Source of the DNA: Kribbella aluminosa
Lineage (GTDB): Bacteria; Actinomycetota; Actinomycetes; Propionibacteriales; Kribbellaceae
Reading direction: 5' to 3'
Assembly: GCF_017876295.1 (NCBI RefSeq)
Contig: NZ_JAGINT010000001.1
Coordinates: 2,046,001-2,110,000 of the forward strand
Length of the DNA stretch: 64,000 nt
The position numbers and the translations under genes are program-made. Every line of letters begins with the position of its first letter. Position 1 is the stretch's first letter. The notes beneath the pieces were generated by a model, which was not told the origin of the DNA, ran no database searches, and saw only the letters and a program-made list of their open reading frames with translations. Shown here in pieces: positions 34,524 through 43,363 of the stretch.

Positions 34524-36494
34524 ATGGCCGATCGACCTTGGGTGATGCGGACGTACGCGGGGCACTCGTCCGCGGCCGAGTCCAACGCGCTGTTCCGGCG
34601 GAATCTGGAGAAGGGGCAGACCGGTCTGTCGGTCGCGTTCGACCTGCCGACGCAGACCGGGTACGACGCGGACCACGCGCTCGCGAAGGGCGAGGTCGGG
34701 AAGGTCGGCGTGCCGGTCGCGCACCTCGGCGACGTCCGGGCGCTGTTCGACGGGATCCCGCTGGCGCAGATGAACACGTCGATGACGATCAACGCGACCG
34801 CGATGTGGCTGCTCGCGCTCTACCAGGTCGCCGCGCAGGAGCAGGGCGCGCTGCCGGATGAGCTGACCGGTACGACGCAGAACGACATCGTCAAGGAGTA
34901 CCTGTCCCGCGGCACGTACGCGTTCCCGCCCGACGCCTCGCTGCGGCTGACCACCGACATGATCGCGTACACGGTCGCGAACATGCCGAAGTGGAACCCG
35001 ATCAACATCTGCAGCTACCACCTGCAGGAGGCCGGCGCCACGCCCGTCCAGGAGCTGGCGTTCGCGCTGTCGACCGCGATCGCCGTGCTGGACCGGGTCC
35101 GCGACGGCGGGCAGGTGCCGCCGGAGCGGTTCGGGGACGTCGTACAGCGGATCTCGTTCTTCGTGAACGCGGGGGTCCGGTTCATCGAGGAGACGTGCAA
35201 GATGCGCGCGTTCGTCCGCCTGTGGGACTCGCTGACCTTGGAGCGGTACGGCGTGACCGACGCGAAGGCGCGGCGCCTGCGGTACGGCGTACAGGTGAAC
35301 TCGCTCGGGCTGACCGAGGCGCAGCCGGAGAACAACGTGCAGCGGATCGTGCTCGAGATGCTCGGCGTGACGCTGTCGAAGAACGCCCGGGCGCGCGCGG
35401 TCCAGCTGCCGGCGTGGAACGAGGCGCTCGGGCTGCCGCGGCCGTGGGACCAGCAGTGGTCGTTGCGGATGCAGCAGGTTCTGGCGTACGAGTCCGACCT
35501 GCTCGAGTACGACGACATCTTCGACGGCTCGCACGTGATCGAGGCGAAGGTCGACGCGCTGGTCGCCGGTGCGCAGGAGGAGATCGACCGGGTACAGGCG
35601 ATGGGCGGGGCGGTCGCCGCGGTCGAGAGCGGCTACCTGAAGCAGGCGCTGGTCGCGTCGCACGCGGAACGCCGGCAGCGGATCGAGTCCGGCGAGCAGG
35701 TCGTCGTCGGCGTGAACAAGTTCGAGAGCACCGAGCCGTCGCCGCTGACCGCCGACCTCGACACGGCGATCCAGACCGTCGACCCGGCCGCCGAGTCCGC
35801 CGCGCTGGAGTCCCTGCAGAAATGGCGCTCCGCTCGTGACCAGAAAGCGGTCGACGCCGCACTGACCAGGCTCCGGGCCGCGGCGAAGACGACCGACAAC
35901 CTGATGCCCGTCACGCTCGAATGCGCGCGCGCCGGCGTGACGACGGGGGAGTGGTCCGGCGTACTGCGGGAGATGTACGGCGAGTACCGCGCGCCGACCG
36001 GGGTCTCCGGATCGGTCGGGGTGTCCGCCGGCGGGGCGGAGATCGCCGCGGTCCGGGAGAAGGTCGCCGCGACGTCCGCCGAACTCGGGGGACGGCTGCG
36101 GCTCCTGGTCGGCAAGCCCGGCCTGGACGGGCACTCGAACGGCGCCGAGCAGGTCGCGGTCCGTGCCCGTGACGTCGGCTTCGAGGTCATCTACCAGGGC
36201 ATCCGCCTGACGCCGGAGCAGATCGTCGCGGCCGCGGTCGCCGAGGACGTGCACTGCGTCGGCCTCTCGATCCTGTCCGGCTCCCACATGGAACTGGTAC
36301 CCCAGGTCGTCGAGGGCCTCCGCGAGGCCGGCCTCGAAGACGTCCCGGTCGTGGTCGGCGGCATCGTCCCGGAGGCCGACGCCGCAGCCTTGCGGACCGC
36401 CGGTGTGGCCGCGATCTACACCCCCAAGGACTACGACCTGACCGGCATGATGTCGGATGTCGTCGACGTGATCAGGCAGGCCAACAAGCTCTAG
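34524..36494 (+). CDS. meaA: B12-dependent ethylmalonyl-CoA mutase-type protein (MeaA)
   Basis: A 656-residue coenzyme-B12 mutase. The barrel domain opens RTYAGHSSAAESNALFRRNLEKGQTGLSVAFDLPTQTGYD in shape (ends RTYAGHSSAAES, DLPTQTGYD), and MNTSMTINATAMWLLALYQ follows. The C-terminal cobalamin domain holds GKPGLDGHSNGAEQVA (DxHxxG, His is the cobalt ligand, near residue 540). Lengths and the SNGAEQ variant fit MeaA/ethylmalonyl-CoA mutase rather than methylmalonyl-CoA mutase, so it should isomerise ethylmalonyl-CoA to methylsuccinyl-CoA in acetate assimilation. Start at 34524: TACTCT is 7 bases ahead, no ribosome site, a leaderless pattern; it gives the family N-terminus MADRPWVMRTYAG. Other ethylmalonyl-CoA pathway genes are not in the window. 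Confidence 0.88.
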   Translation: MADRPWVMRTYAGHSSAAESNALFRRNLEKGQTGLSVAFDLPTQTGYDADHALAKGEVGKVGVPVAHLGDVRALFDGIPLAQMNTSMTINATAMWLLALYQVAAQEQGALPDELTGTTQNDIVKEYLSRGTYAFPPDASLRLTTDMIAYTVANMPKWNPINICSYHLQEAGATPVQELAFALSTAIAVLDRVRDGGQVPPERFGDVVQRISFFVNAGVRFIEETCKMRAFVRLWDSLTLERYGVTDAKARRLRYGVQVNSLGLTEAQPENNVQRIVLEMLGVTLSKNARARAVQLPAWNEALGLPRPWDQQWSLRMQQVLAYESDLLEYDDIFDGSHVIEAKVDALVAGAQEEIDRVQAMGGAVAAVESGYLKQALVASHAERRQRIESGEQVVVGVNKFESTEPSPLTADLDTAIQTVDPAAESAALESLQKWRSARDQKAVDAALTRLRAAAKTTDNLMPVTLECARAGVTTGEWSGVLREMYGEYRAPTGVSGSVGVSAGGAEIAAVREKVAATSAELGGRLRLLVGKPGLDGHSNGAEQVAVRARDVGFEVIYQGIRLTPEQIVAAAVAEDVHCVGLSILSGSHMELVPQVVEGLREAGLEDVPVVVGGIVPEADAAALRTAGVAAIYTPKDYDLTGMMSDVVDVIRQANKL

Positions 36495-36505
36495 CATTGG
36501 AGCCT

Positions 36506-37813
36506 GTGACCAACCAGCCGTTGTACGGCGAAACGTGGCGTCCGCAGCAGCACTTCACAGCCCGGCAGTTCGGGACCGAACTGCCGGAGCCCGGGAAGCG
36601 CCAGGAGGGCTGGCTCAACGACCTGAACGGTCTCGTGTACTACGAGGGCGAGTACCACCTGTTCGCTCAGCGCTGGAACAAATGCTGGATCCACGCCGTC
36701 AGTGACGACCTCGTGCACTGGACGGAGCTGCAGCCGGCGTTCTGGGAGGAGGCGCTCGACACCGGGGTGCAGTCCGGTTCGGTGGTGATCGACTACGGCA
36801 ATACCTCCGGGCTGTCGCCCGACCCGGACCGGCCGCCGATGGTCGCGTTCTGGTCGCGCAACGACAACCTGAGCCAGTGTGTGTCGTTCAGCCTCGACAA
36901 GGGCCGCACCTGGCAGCACTACGACGGCAACCCGATCATGACGATGCCCGAGCGCGACCCGAAGGTGCTCCGCTACGACGACCACTGGGTGATGATGCTG
37001 TACGGCGACCAGCGGTACCACCTGCTGACGTCGACCGATCTCCTGCGCTGGACCGACACCGGCAACGTCGTACCGGACAGCTTCGAGTGCCCGGACTTCT
37101 TCGAGCTGCCCCTCGACGGCGGCGACCCGAAGTGGGTGCTGGTGCGCGGCGACGGCAAGTACTCCGTCGGCACGTTCGACGGTACGTCGTACACCGAGGA
37201 GTCCGAGCAGCTGCTCTCGGACGCCGGGCCGAACTTCTACGCCACCCAGACCTGGAACAACACCGAGACCGGCGACGGCCGCCGGATCCAGGCCGCGTGG
37301 ATGCGGGACGGCCGCTACCCCGGGATGCCGTTCAACCAGCAGGTCACGATCCCGTGCGAACTCAGGCTGCGCACCGTCGACGGCCGTCCGCACCTGTTCC
37401 GGACCCCGGTCCGGGAGCTGACCACGCTGTACGCCGGAACCACGCACTGGTCCGGCACCGTGAAGCCGGGCGCCGACAAGGTCCTCGCCGACGGCCCGGT
37501 GGAGGTGGACCTGCACCTCGAGGTCGAGATCCCGTCCGGCGCCGCGCTGACCGTCGACGTGTCCGGTACGACGGTGGAGCTCACCCACGCGACCGTGACA
37601 TCCGGCTCGGAGCCGCAGCCGGTCTCCGGCGGGCTGCGCACCGTCCGGGTGCTGGTCGACCGGACCTCGGTGGAGGTCTTCGCGAACGACGGCGAGGTGT
37701 CGCTCTCACGCTGCTACCTGCCGTCCGGCGGCGGACTGGTCCTGACCGCTACCGCCCCCGTCCGGGTCGTGGCGACCCTGCACAGTCTCGCGTCGATGTG
37801 GCCGGATCGCTGA
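36506..37813 (+). CDS. GH32 glycoside hydrolase (fructan/sucrose type), cytoplasmic
   Basis: A 435-residue GH32 enzyme acting on beta-fructosides. The three acidic sites are present: WLNDLNG near residue 37 (nucleophile Asp), RDPK near 152 (transition-state Asp) and ECPDFF near 194 (general acid Glu). The C-terminal 130 residues are the beta-sandwich module. There is no signal peptide, so it works on imported sugar such as sucrose or kestose. Start: the GTG at 36506 has GGAG three bases upstream, which is close; a TTG at 36497 is the alternative. It follows meaA by 11 bases without an obvious metabolic link. The exact substrate is not readable. Confidence 0.87.
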   Translation: MTNQPLYGETWRPQQHFTARQFGTELPEPGKRQEGWLNDLNGLVYYEGEYHLFAQRWNKCWIHAVSDDLVHWTELQPAFWEEALDTGVQSGSVVIDYGNTSGLSPDPDRPPMVAFWSRNDNLSQCVSFSLDKGRTWQHYDGNPIMTMPERDPKVLRYDDHWVMMLYGDQRYHLLTSTDLLRWTDTGNVVPDSFECPDFFELPLDGGDPKWVLVRGDGKYSVGTFDGTSYTEESEQLLSDAGPNFYATQTWNNTETGDGRRIQAAWMRDGRYPGMPFNQQVTIPCELRLRTVDGRPHLFRTPVRELTTLYAGTTHWSGTVKPGADKVLADGPVEVDLHLEVEIPSGAALTVDVSGTTVELTHATVTSGSEPQPVSGGLRTVRVLVDRTSVEVFANDGEVSLSRCYLPSGGGLVLTATAPVRVVATLHSLASMWPDR

Positions 37814-37835
37814 TCCGGCTGGTAGAACCGGATGC

Positions 37836-38657
37836 ATGAACTTGACCAGCACGCGCAAGCTGTCCAACGGAACCGAGCTCCCGGTGTTCGGGCTCGGGGT
37901 CTGGCAGGTGAACGACGGGCTCGAGTGTGAGCGCGCCGTGCGGTGGGCGCTGGAGGCCGGCTACCGGCTGATCGACACCGCGCAGGCGTACCGCAACGAG
38001 GCCAGCGTCGGGAAGGCGATCCGGGAGAGCGGCGTACCGCGCGAGGAGATCTTCCTGACCACCAAGTTCTACCCGGGCGGGAAGGACGCGCGGGTCGAGG
38101 CGGAGAAGAGCCTGGAGCGGCTCGGCACCGACTACCTCGACCTGTACCTGATCCACTGGCCGCAGGGCGGGCCGACCTGGGCGTGGCCGGCGATGGAGGC
38201 CGCCGTCGACGCCGGGCTCACCAAGGGCATCGGCATCTCGAACTTCAGCGTCGCCGAGCTGGCCGAGCTGGGCAAGATCGCCCGCATCCAGCCGGTCGCC
38301 AACCAGGTCCAGTTCAGCCCGTTCGAGTACCGCCGGGCGCTCCTCGACGCCTGCGAGGCGGCGAACGTCGTCGTCCAGGCGTACAGCCCGCTCGGCACCG
38401 GCCGGCACCTCGACGACCCGGTCGTCACCCGGATCGCCGGCGCCACCGGTCACACTCCCGCCCAGGTGCTGATCCGCTGGGCGATCCAGAAGGGCCTGTC
38501 GGTGATCCCGAAGACCGTCCACCAGGACCGGATCATCGAGAACGCGGGCGTCTTCGACTTCGAGCTCGACGACGCCGCGATGGCGGCGCTGGACGGGCTC
38601 GACACCACCGGCCAGACCGCCGACGCGCTCTCGCAGAGCGGCAAGTGGTGGTCCTGA
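37836..38657 (+). CDS. aldo/keto reductase
   Basis: A 273-residue NADPH-dependent reductase with a complete catalytic tetrad: Asp in RLIDTAQAY, Tyr at the end of that block, Lys in LTTKFYPGG, His in LIHWPQGG. QAYSPLGTGR and IPKTVHQDRIIEN bind the cofactor. The group reduces aldehydes and ketones including 2,5-diketo-gluconate-like substrates. Ends 4 bases before the DyP peroxidase start, so the two are probably one transcript. Confidence 0.9.
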   Translation: MNLTSTRKLSNGTELPVFGLGVWQVNDGLECERAVRWALEAGYRLIDTAQAYRNEASVGKAIRESGVPREEIFLTTKFYPGGKDARVEAEKSLERLGTDYLDLYLIHWPQGGPTWAWPAMEAAVDAGLTKGIGISNFSVAELAELGKIARIQPVANQVQFSPFEYRRALLDACEAANVVVQAYSPLGTGRHLDDPVVTRIAGATGHTPAQVLIRWAIQKGLSVIPKTVHQDRIIENAGVFDFELDDAAMAALDGLDTTGQTADALSQSGKWWS

Positions 38658-38661
38658 ACCG

Positions 38662-39627
38662 ATGATCCAGGACGTACTGCGGGAGCCCGCGAAGGCGGCG
38701 ATCTTCCTGGTCGCCGACGTACGTCCCGGATCCGAGGCGTCCGTTCGGGACCTGCTGGCGGACCTCGCCGGACTGACCCGCGCGGTCGGCTTCCGCGCCC
38801 CCGGCGACCAGCTCAGCTGTGTCGTCGGCATCGGCGCGTCGCTGTGGAGCCGGCTCTACCGGGCTCCGGCGCCGCGGGACCTGCACCCGTTCCGCGGGCT
38901 GTCCGGCGCGCGGCACACCGCCCCGGCGACGCACGGCGACCTGCTCTTCCACCTCCGCGCGCGGCGCCTCGACCTGTGCTTCGAGCTGGAGCGCCAGCTG
39001 ATGCGGCGGCTCGCGGGGCACGTGCGGGTGCTGGACGAGGTCCAGGGGTTCAAGTACTTCGACGAGCGGGACCTGCTCGGGTTCGTGGACGGCACCGAGA
39101 ACCCGGCCGGTGCGGCGGCCAGGGCGGCGCTGGCGATCGGGGACCAGGATCCGGCGTACGCCGGGGGCAGCTACGTGATCGTCCAGAAGTACCTGCACGA
39201 CCTGGACGCCTGGCAGGCGTTGCCGGTCGCGGAGCAGGAACGGGTGATCGGCCGGTCGAAGCTCAGCGACATCGAGCTGACCGACCAGGCCGTGAACTCG
39301 CACGTCGCCGTGAACACGATCGTCGACCCGGACGGCACCGAACGCCAGATCGTCCGCGAGAACATGGCGTTCGGGTCACCGGGAGCCGCCGAGTTCGGCA
39401 CCTATTTCATCGGGTACGCCGGGACGCCGGAGGTGATCGAGCGGATGCTGCGGCGGATGTTCGTCGGCGAGCCGGCCGGGAACCACGACCGGATCCTGGA
39501 CTTCTCGACCGCGGTCACCGGCAGCCTGTTCTTCGTACCGGCAGCGGACTTCCTCGAGAACCCCCTCGACAACTCCACCAGCGACGGTTCGCTGGGGATC
39601 GGCAGCCTGAAAAGGAGTTCCAGATGA
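38662..39627 (+). CDS. DyP-type haem peroxidase, encapsulin cargo
   Basis: A 321-residue dye-decolorizing peroxidase. GFVDGTENP near residue 133 carries the distal Asp; VNSHVAVNTIV holds the axial His and QIVRENM the distal Arg; FFVPAADFLENP is the usual C-terminal block. The chain ends DGSLGIGSLKRSSR, a cargo-loading peptide of the DGSLxIGSLK type that docks DyP inside encapsulin shells. The next gene is that shell, its ATG overlapping this stop. So the enzyme is packaged in a protein nanocompartment, likely for peroxide handling. Start ATG at 38662 follows the aldo/keto reductase stop by 4 bases. Confidence 0.95.
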   Translation: MIQDVLREPAKAAIFLVADVRPGSEASVRDLLADLAGLTRAVGFRAPGDQLSCVVGIGASLWSRLYRAPAPRDLHPFRGLSGARHTAPATHGDLLFHLRARRLDLCFELERQLMRRLAGHVRVLDEVQGFKYFDERDLLGFVDGTENPAGAAARAALAIGDQDPAYAGGSYVIVQKYLHDLDAWQALPVAEQERVIGRSKLSDIELTDQAVNSHVAVNTIVDPDGTERQIVRENMAFGSPGAAEFGTYFIGYAGTPEVIERMLRRMFVGEPAGNHDRILDFSTAVTGSLFFVPAADFLENPLDNSTSDGSLGIGSLKRSSR

Positions 39628-40427
39628 CGAACAACCTGCACCGCGAGCTGGCCCCGGTCTCGGACGCCGCCTGGGGGGAGATCGAGGAGGAGGCCCGCCG
39701 GACCTTCACCCGGGACATCGCCGGGCGCCGCGTGGTCGACCTGGTCGGTCCCGCCGGACCCGCCCTGTCCTCGGTCGGCACCGGCCATACCGAGGCGGTC
39801 GAGGCACCCGGCGACGGCGTACACGCGCTCCGTCGGCTGTCGCAGCCGATCATCGAGCTGCGGGTCCCGTTCACGGTCACCCGGCATGCGGTCGACGACG
39901 TGGAGCGCGGCGCCAAGGACTCCGACTGGCAGCCGGTCAAGGACGCCGCCAAGCAGATCGCGTACGCCGAGGACCACCTGGTCTTCCACGGCTCCGACGC
40001 GGCCGGGATCGTCGGACTCGCCCCGAGCACGTCGAACGACGTCCTGGCGCTGCCGGGTGAGGCGCGCGACCTCCCGGACACCGTGGCGCAAGCACTGCGT
40101 GCGCTGCGACTGGCTGGTGTGGCTGGTCCGTACAGCCTGCTGCTGTCGGCGGACGCTTACACGGCGGTGGCGGAGACAACCGACCACGGCTACCCGATCC
40201 GTGACCACCTGTCCCGGCTGATCGGTGACGGAGAGATCATCTGGGCACCTGCGCTCGAAGGCGCGCTGCTGGTGTCGACCAGAGGTGGCGACTACGAGCT
40301 GCACCTCGGGCAGGACCTGTCCATCGGTTACCTGTCCCACAACGCCGACAGCGTTCAGCTGTACCTGCAGGAGTCGCTGACGTTCCTGGCGCTCACTGCG
40401 GAGTCCAGCGTCGTACTGCGGGCTTAA
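39624..40427 (+). CDS. enc: encapsulin shell protein (family 1, linocin-M18 type)
   Basis: A 267-residue shell protein with the HK97 capsid fold that self-assembles into a hollow nanocompartment. NNLHRELAPVSDAAWGEIEEEA at the N-terminus helps bind cargo peptides; RRVVDLVGPAGPALSSVGTG, ELRVPFTV and QDLSIGYLSHNADSVQLY are typical. It is also called a bacteriocin/maturation protease in older annotation. Start: ATG at 39624, with AAAGGAG 7 bases ahead inside the DyP 3' end and ATGA overlap, so shell and cargo are co-translated. Stop shares TTAA with the convergent antiporter stop. Confidence 0.95.
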   Translation: MTNNLHRELAPVSDAAWGEIEEEARRTFTRDIAGRRVVDLVGPAGPALSSVGTGHTEAVEAPGDGVHALRRLSQPIIELRVPFTVTRHAVDDVERGAKDSDWQPVKDAAKQIAYAEDHLVFHGSDAAGIVGLAPSTSNDVLALPGEARDLPDTVAQALRALRLAGVAGPYSLLLSADAYTAVAETTDHGYPIRDHLSRLIGDGEIIWAPALEGALLVSTRGGDYELHLGQDLSIGYLSHNADSVQLYLQESLTFLALTAESSVVLRA

Positions 40428-41992
40428 AGCTCCAGCAGGGTCCGTTCCTCGTGGTCCAGTTCGCGGCGCAGCTTGCGCAGGCTGGCGTCCGGCAGCCTGC
40501 CGGCGTCACGCCAGCGGACCAGCTCGGCGCCCTGGGCGTTGATGATCGCCCGGCGCGCCTCGACCGCGGCACGGTAGTCCTGCGGCCAGGTGATGTCGCC
40601 GTCGCCGGACTGGAGCAGTGCGGCGCTGCGGGCCTTGAACCTGTCGGCTCGGGCGGCCAAGTTGGCTCGCAGTACGGCGGCCAGTTCGGCGCCGATGCGT
40701 TCCGCTGCGAAGAGCCGGTCCACGGCGGCCAGGCCGGCCTCCACACCGGCCAGGCGTGCGTCGTTGTTCAGCTGCTCCACCTCTGCCACGTTGACGCCCA
40801 GCTTGAGCCACCGGAGCAGCGGCGCGAACGTGAGGCCCTGGCCGACAAGAGTCACCAGCACGGCGACGTACCCACAGAAGACCAGCAGGTCACGCTGTGG
40901 AAATGCGTGGAGGGGTACGGCGACCAGTGCGGCCAGGGTGATGACGCCACGCGTCCCGGCCCAGCTCATCGCGACGACCTCACGCGGGTGCAGCCGTTCG
41001 GACGGTGTGATGCCGAGTCGTGCGTGCAGGCCGACCGGTACGAGCTGTGTGAGCGCCAGCCACAACGGCCGGACCAGTAGGACCGCTCCGACTGTTACGG
41101 CCGCTGCTGCGATGACCTGACCGTTGAGCATGGCTGGTAGCTGCTGGCCGATCAGCAGGAAGATGAACCCCTCCAGCAGGAACTCGACGAGTTCCCACAC
41201 CGCCCCGGTCTGCAGCCGCGACGCGCCGGTCTCCTCGCGGCCCGCGTCGTACCCGATCATGAGCCCCGCGATGACGACCGCGAGTACGCCGGAGGAGTGG
41301 ATCTCCTCGGCGAGCAGGTACGCGACGAACGGCGCGGCGAGCGACACCGCGTTGCCGATCAGCGGGTCGCGCAGCCACGGACGCGCCTTCCGGATCGTCC
41401 ACGCGACCAGCCCGCCGACCGCGAGCCCGCCGACGATCGCCAGGACGAACCGCCCGGACGCGGCCGCCCACGAGAACCGGGTGCCGACCGCGGCCGCCAG
41501 CGCCAGCTGGTACGTCGTGAGCGCGGTCGCGTCGTTGAGGAGGCCCTCGCCCTCGATCAGCACGATCAACCGCGGCGGCAGCCCGGCGCGGCGCCCGATC
41601 GACAGCGCGGCCACCGGGTCCGGCGGCGCGACCGCGGCACCGAGGACCAGCCCGACCGCCAACGGCATCCCCGGTACGACGAGGCTCACGAGCGCGCCGA
41701 CCACGAAGGCGGTGAGCAGGACCAGCAGCACCGAGAGGCTGACGATCGGCCGCAGGTTCGCCCGGATCGCCGGGAGACTCGACCGCCGCGCGGTGCTGTA
41801 GAGCAGCGGCGGCAGCACGAGCAGCAGCACCACGTGCGGGTCCAGCGTGAGCTTCGGCCCGGGCAGTACGGCGTACACCAGGCCGACCAGCGTCAGCAGG
41901 ATCGAGGACGGTACGCCGAACCGGGAGCCCGCGCCGCGGGCGAGCACCACGACCGCGGCCATCGCGAGTACGAACCACACCTGTCCGGCCAC
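40424..41992 (-). CDS. Na+/H+ antiporter, CPA1 (NhaP) type
   Basis: A 522-residue membrane protein with about 12 helices and a 110-residue cytoplasmic tail. The ion-binding motif GEGLLNDATALTTY (Asn-Asp pair, near residue 140) and APPDPVAALSIGRR fit CPA1 exchangers. It swaps cytoplasmic Na+ for external H+. The tail ends in an Arg/Glu-rich coil (LRKLRRELDHEERTLLEL) that may regulate. GTG at 41992 is preferred to the ATG at 42028 because GGAGGT stands 3 to 5 bases ahead and the helix starts at once. Confidence 0.88.
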   Translation of the reverse strand: MAGQVWFVLAMAAVVVLARGAGSRFGVPSSILLTLVGLVYAVLPGPKLTLDPHVVLLLVLPPLLYSTARRSSLPAIRANLRPIVSLSVLLVLLTAFVVGALVSLVVPGMPLAVGLVLGAAVAPPDPVAALSIGRRAGLPPRLIVLIEGEGLLNDATALTTYQLALAAAVGTRFSWAAASGRFVLAIVGGLAVGGLVAWTIRKARPWLRDPLIGNAVSLAAPFVAYLLAEEIHSSGVLAVVIAGLMIGYDAGREETGASRLQTGAVWELVEFLLEGFIFLLIGQQLPAMLNGQVIAAAAVTVGAVLLVRPLWLALTQLVPVGLHARLGITPSERLHPREVVAMSWAGTRGVITLAALVAVPLHAFPQRDLLVFCGYVAVLVTLVGQGLTFAPLLRWLKLGVNVAEVEQLNNDARLAGVEAGLAAVDRLFAAERIGAELAAVLRANLAARADRFKARSAALLQSGDGDITWPQDYRAAVEARRAIINAQGAELVRWRDAGRLPDASLRKLRRELDHEERTLLEL

Positions 41993-42082
41993 GGGACCTC
42001 CGAGGGACGTGCCGACGTTACCCGGCAACCTATCTCTGCAGGCCCGCCGGAACGCCCCGGTTTGTCCACGCGCACAGCGAAG

Positions 42083-43363
42083 TTAGTTCCGGACCTCCAC
42101 GTTGCCGCTGTAGCGGAGGAGGGACGGGGTCCAGAGGGCCAGGGCGATCAGGGCGGTGACCAGGAGGAGCGCGCTGACGAAGGTGGTGGTGTTGACGCCG
42201 TAGTGCTCGGCGAAGGCGCCCAGGGTCAGGGAGGCTACGGGCATGATGCCGATGGCAAGTTCCTGGATGCCGAGGGCGCGGCCGTGCAGGGGCTCGGGGG
42301 TGGTCATCAGCAGCAGCGTGGTCTGCAGTACGCCGAACGCCGCGCTCATGACGCCGATCCCTGTCATCAGGACGAACGACACCATCACGTTGTGGGACAG
42401 CGCGAACAGCGCCCACAGCGCGCCCCAGACCGCCGTACCGACGACGAACAGGCCGCCCTTGAACCGGAAGTCGCCCAGCCAGGCGATCACCAGGGATCCG
42501 GTCAGGCCGCCGACGCCGGCACAGGTGAGCAGCCAGCCGAGGGCCGGCCGCGTCCAGCCCGAGGGATTCCTGCGCGAACACCGGCATGAAGGACTGCGCC
42601 ACCGGCCAGAGCATCGTGTTCGCGGCCAGCGTGACCAGCAGGACGGTCGACGCCAGCCGGTTCCGGGCGATCTCCCGGAGCCCGCTGGTGACCATCCGGA
42701 CCGCCGACTCGGTGTGCCCGCCGACCACCTGGCCGTACTCGCGCAACGGCAGCAACGCGACCAGCGAGACGGCGTACCAGAACGTCGACACCCACAGCGC
42801 GGCCGGTGCGCCCAGCCCGGTGATCATCAGGCCGCCGATCGCGGGCCCGATCACCTGGGTCATGTTCAGCGCCATCGAGTTCAGCGCGTTCGCGTTGCTG
42901 AGGTTGTGCCGGCCGACCAGGTCCATCACCAGCGACGCGCGGGCCGGCTGCGACGGCGACTGCGCGAGCCCGATCGCGAGCCCGCCGACGACCAGCACCC
43001 AGTACGGCGCTTTGCCGAGCGACGCGAGCGTGGCCACCGTACTGACCGCGACCATCGCCCACGACGCCGCGATGATCAGCAGCCGGACCCGGTTGTGCCG
43101 GTCCGCGAACGCCCCCGAGAACGGGCCGAGCAGCAGCGGCGCCAGCCGTACTGCGGTGAACACCGCGACCAGGAAGTCCGAGTGCGTGGTCTCGTACGCG
43201 AGCCACCCGAGCACGAGCGTCTGCGTCCACACCCCACCGAAGCTCTGCTCAATTGTTCGCTCGCTGCGCTCGCGAAGAAGAGGTTCGAGAACCACAACAG
43301 CCGGAACGCCCGGTTGTCCCGCAACGAGCCCAGCGTCCGCCCGACGACAGCTGTGGTACTCAC
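42083..43363 (-). pseudogene. major facilitator superfamily permease, two frameshifts
   Basis: A 12-helix MFS exporter of the EntS/MFS_3 sort, broken twice. The first piece (GTG 43363, overlapping the deaminase stop by GTGA) reads to NLFFASAASEQ and loses frame near 43248-43256 by about one missing base. The second piece starts EQSFGGVWTQTLVLGWLAYE and runs to QESLGLDAAG; an extra G in 42541-42543 then shifts the frame. Correcting it continues LGWLLTCAGVGGLTGS into FVVGTAVWGALWALFALS and the C-terminus. Net length 1281 bases is a multiple of three, consistent with one loss and one gain. All helices look sound apart from these bases, so error and true decay are both possible. It is downstream of the deaminase in one operon and would move that enzyme's substrate or product. 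Confidence 0.8.

Noticed and set aside
39624..40427. Prophage capsid
   Set aside because: HK97-fold but no phage genes nearby; the cargo peptide on DyP identifies encapsulin.
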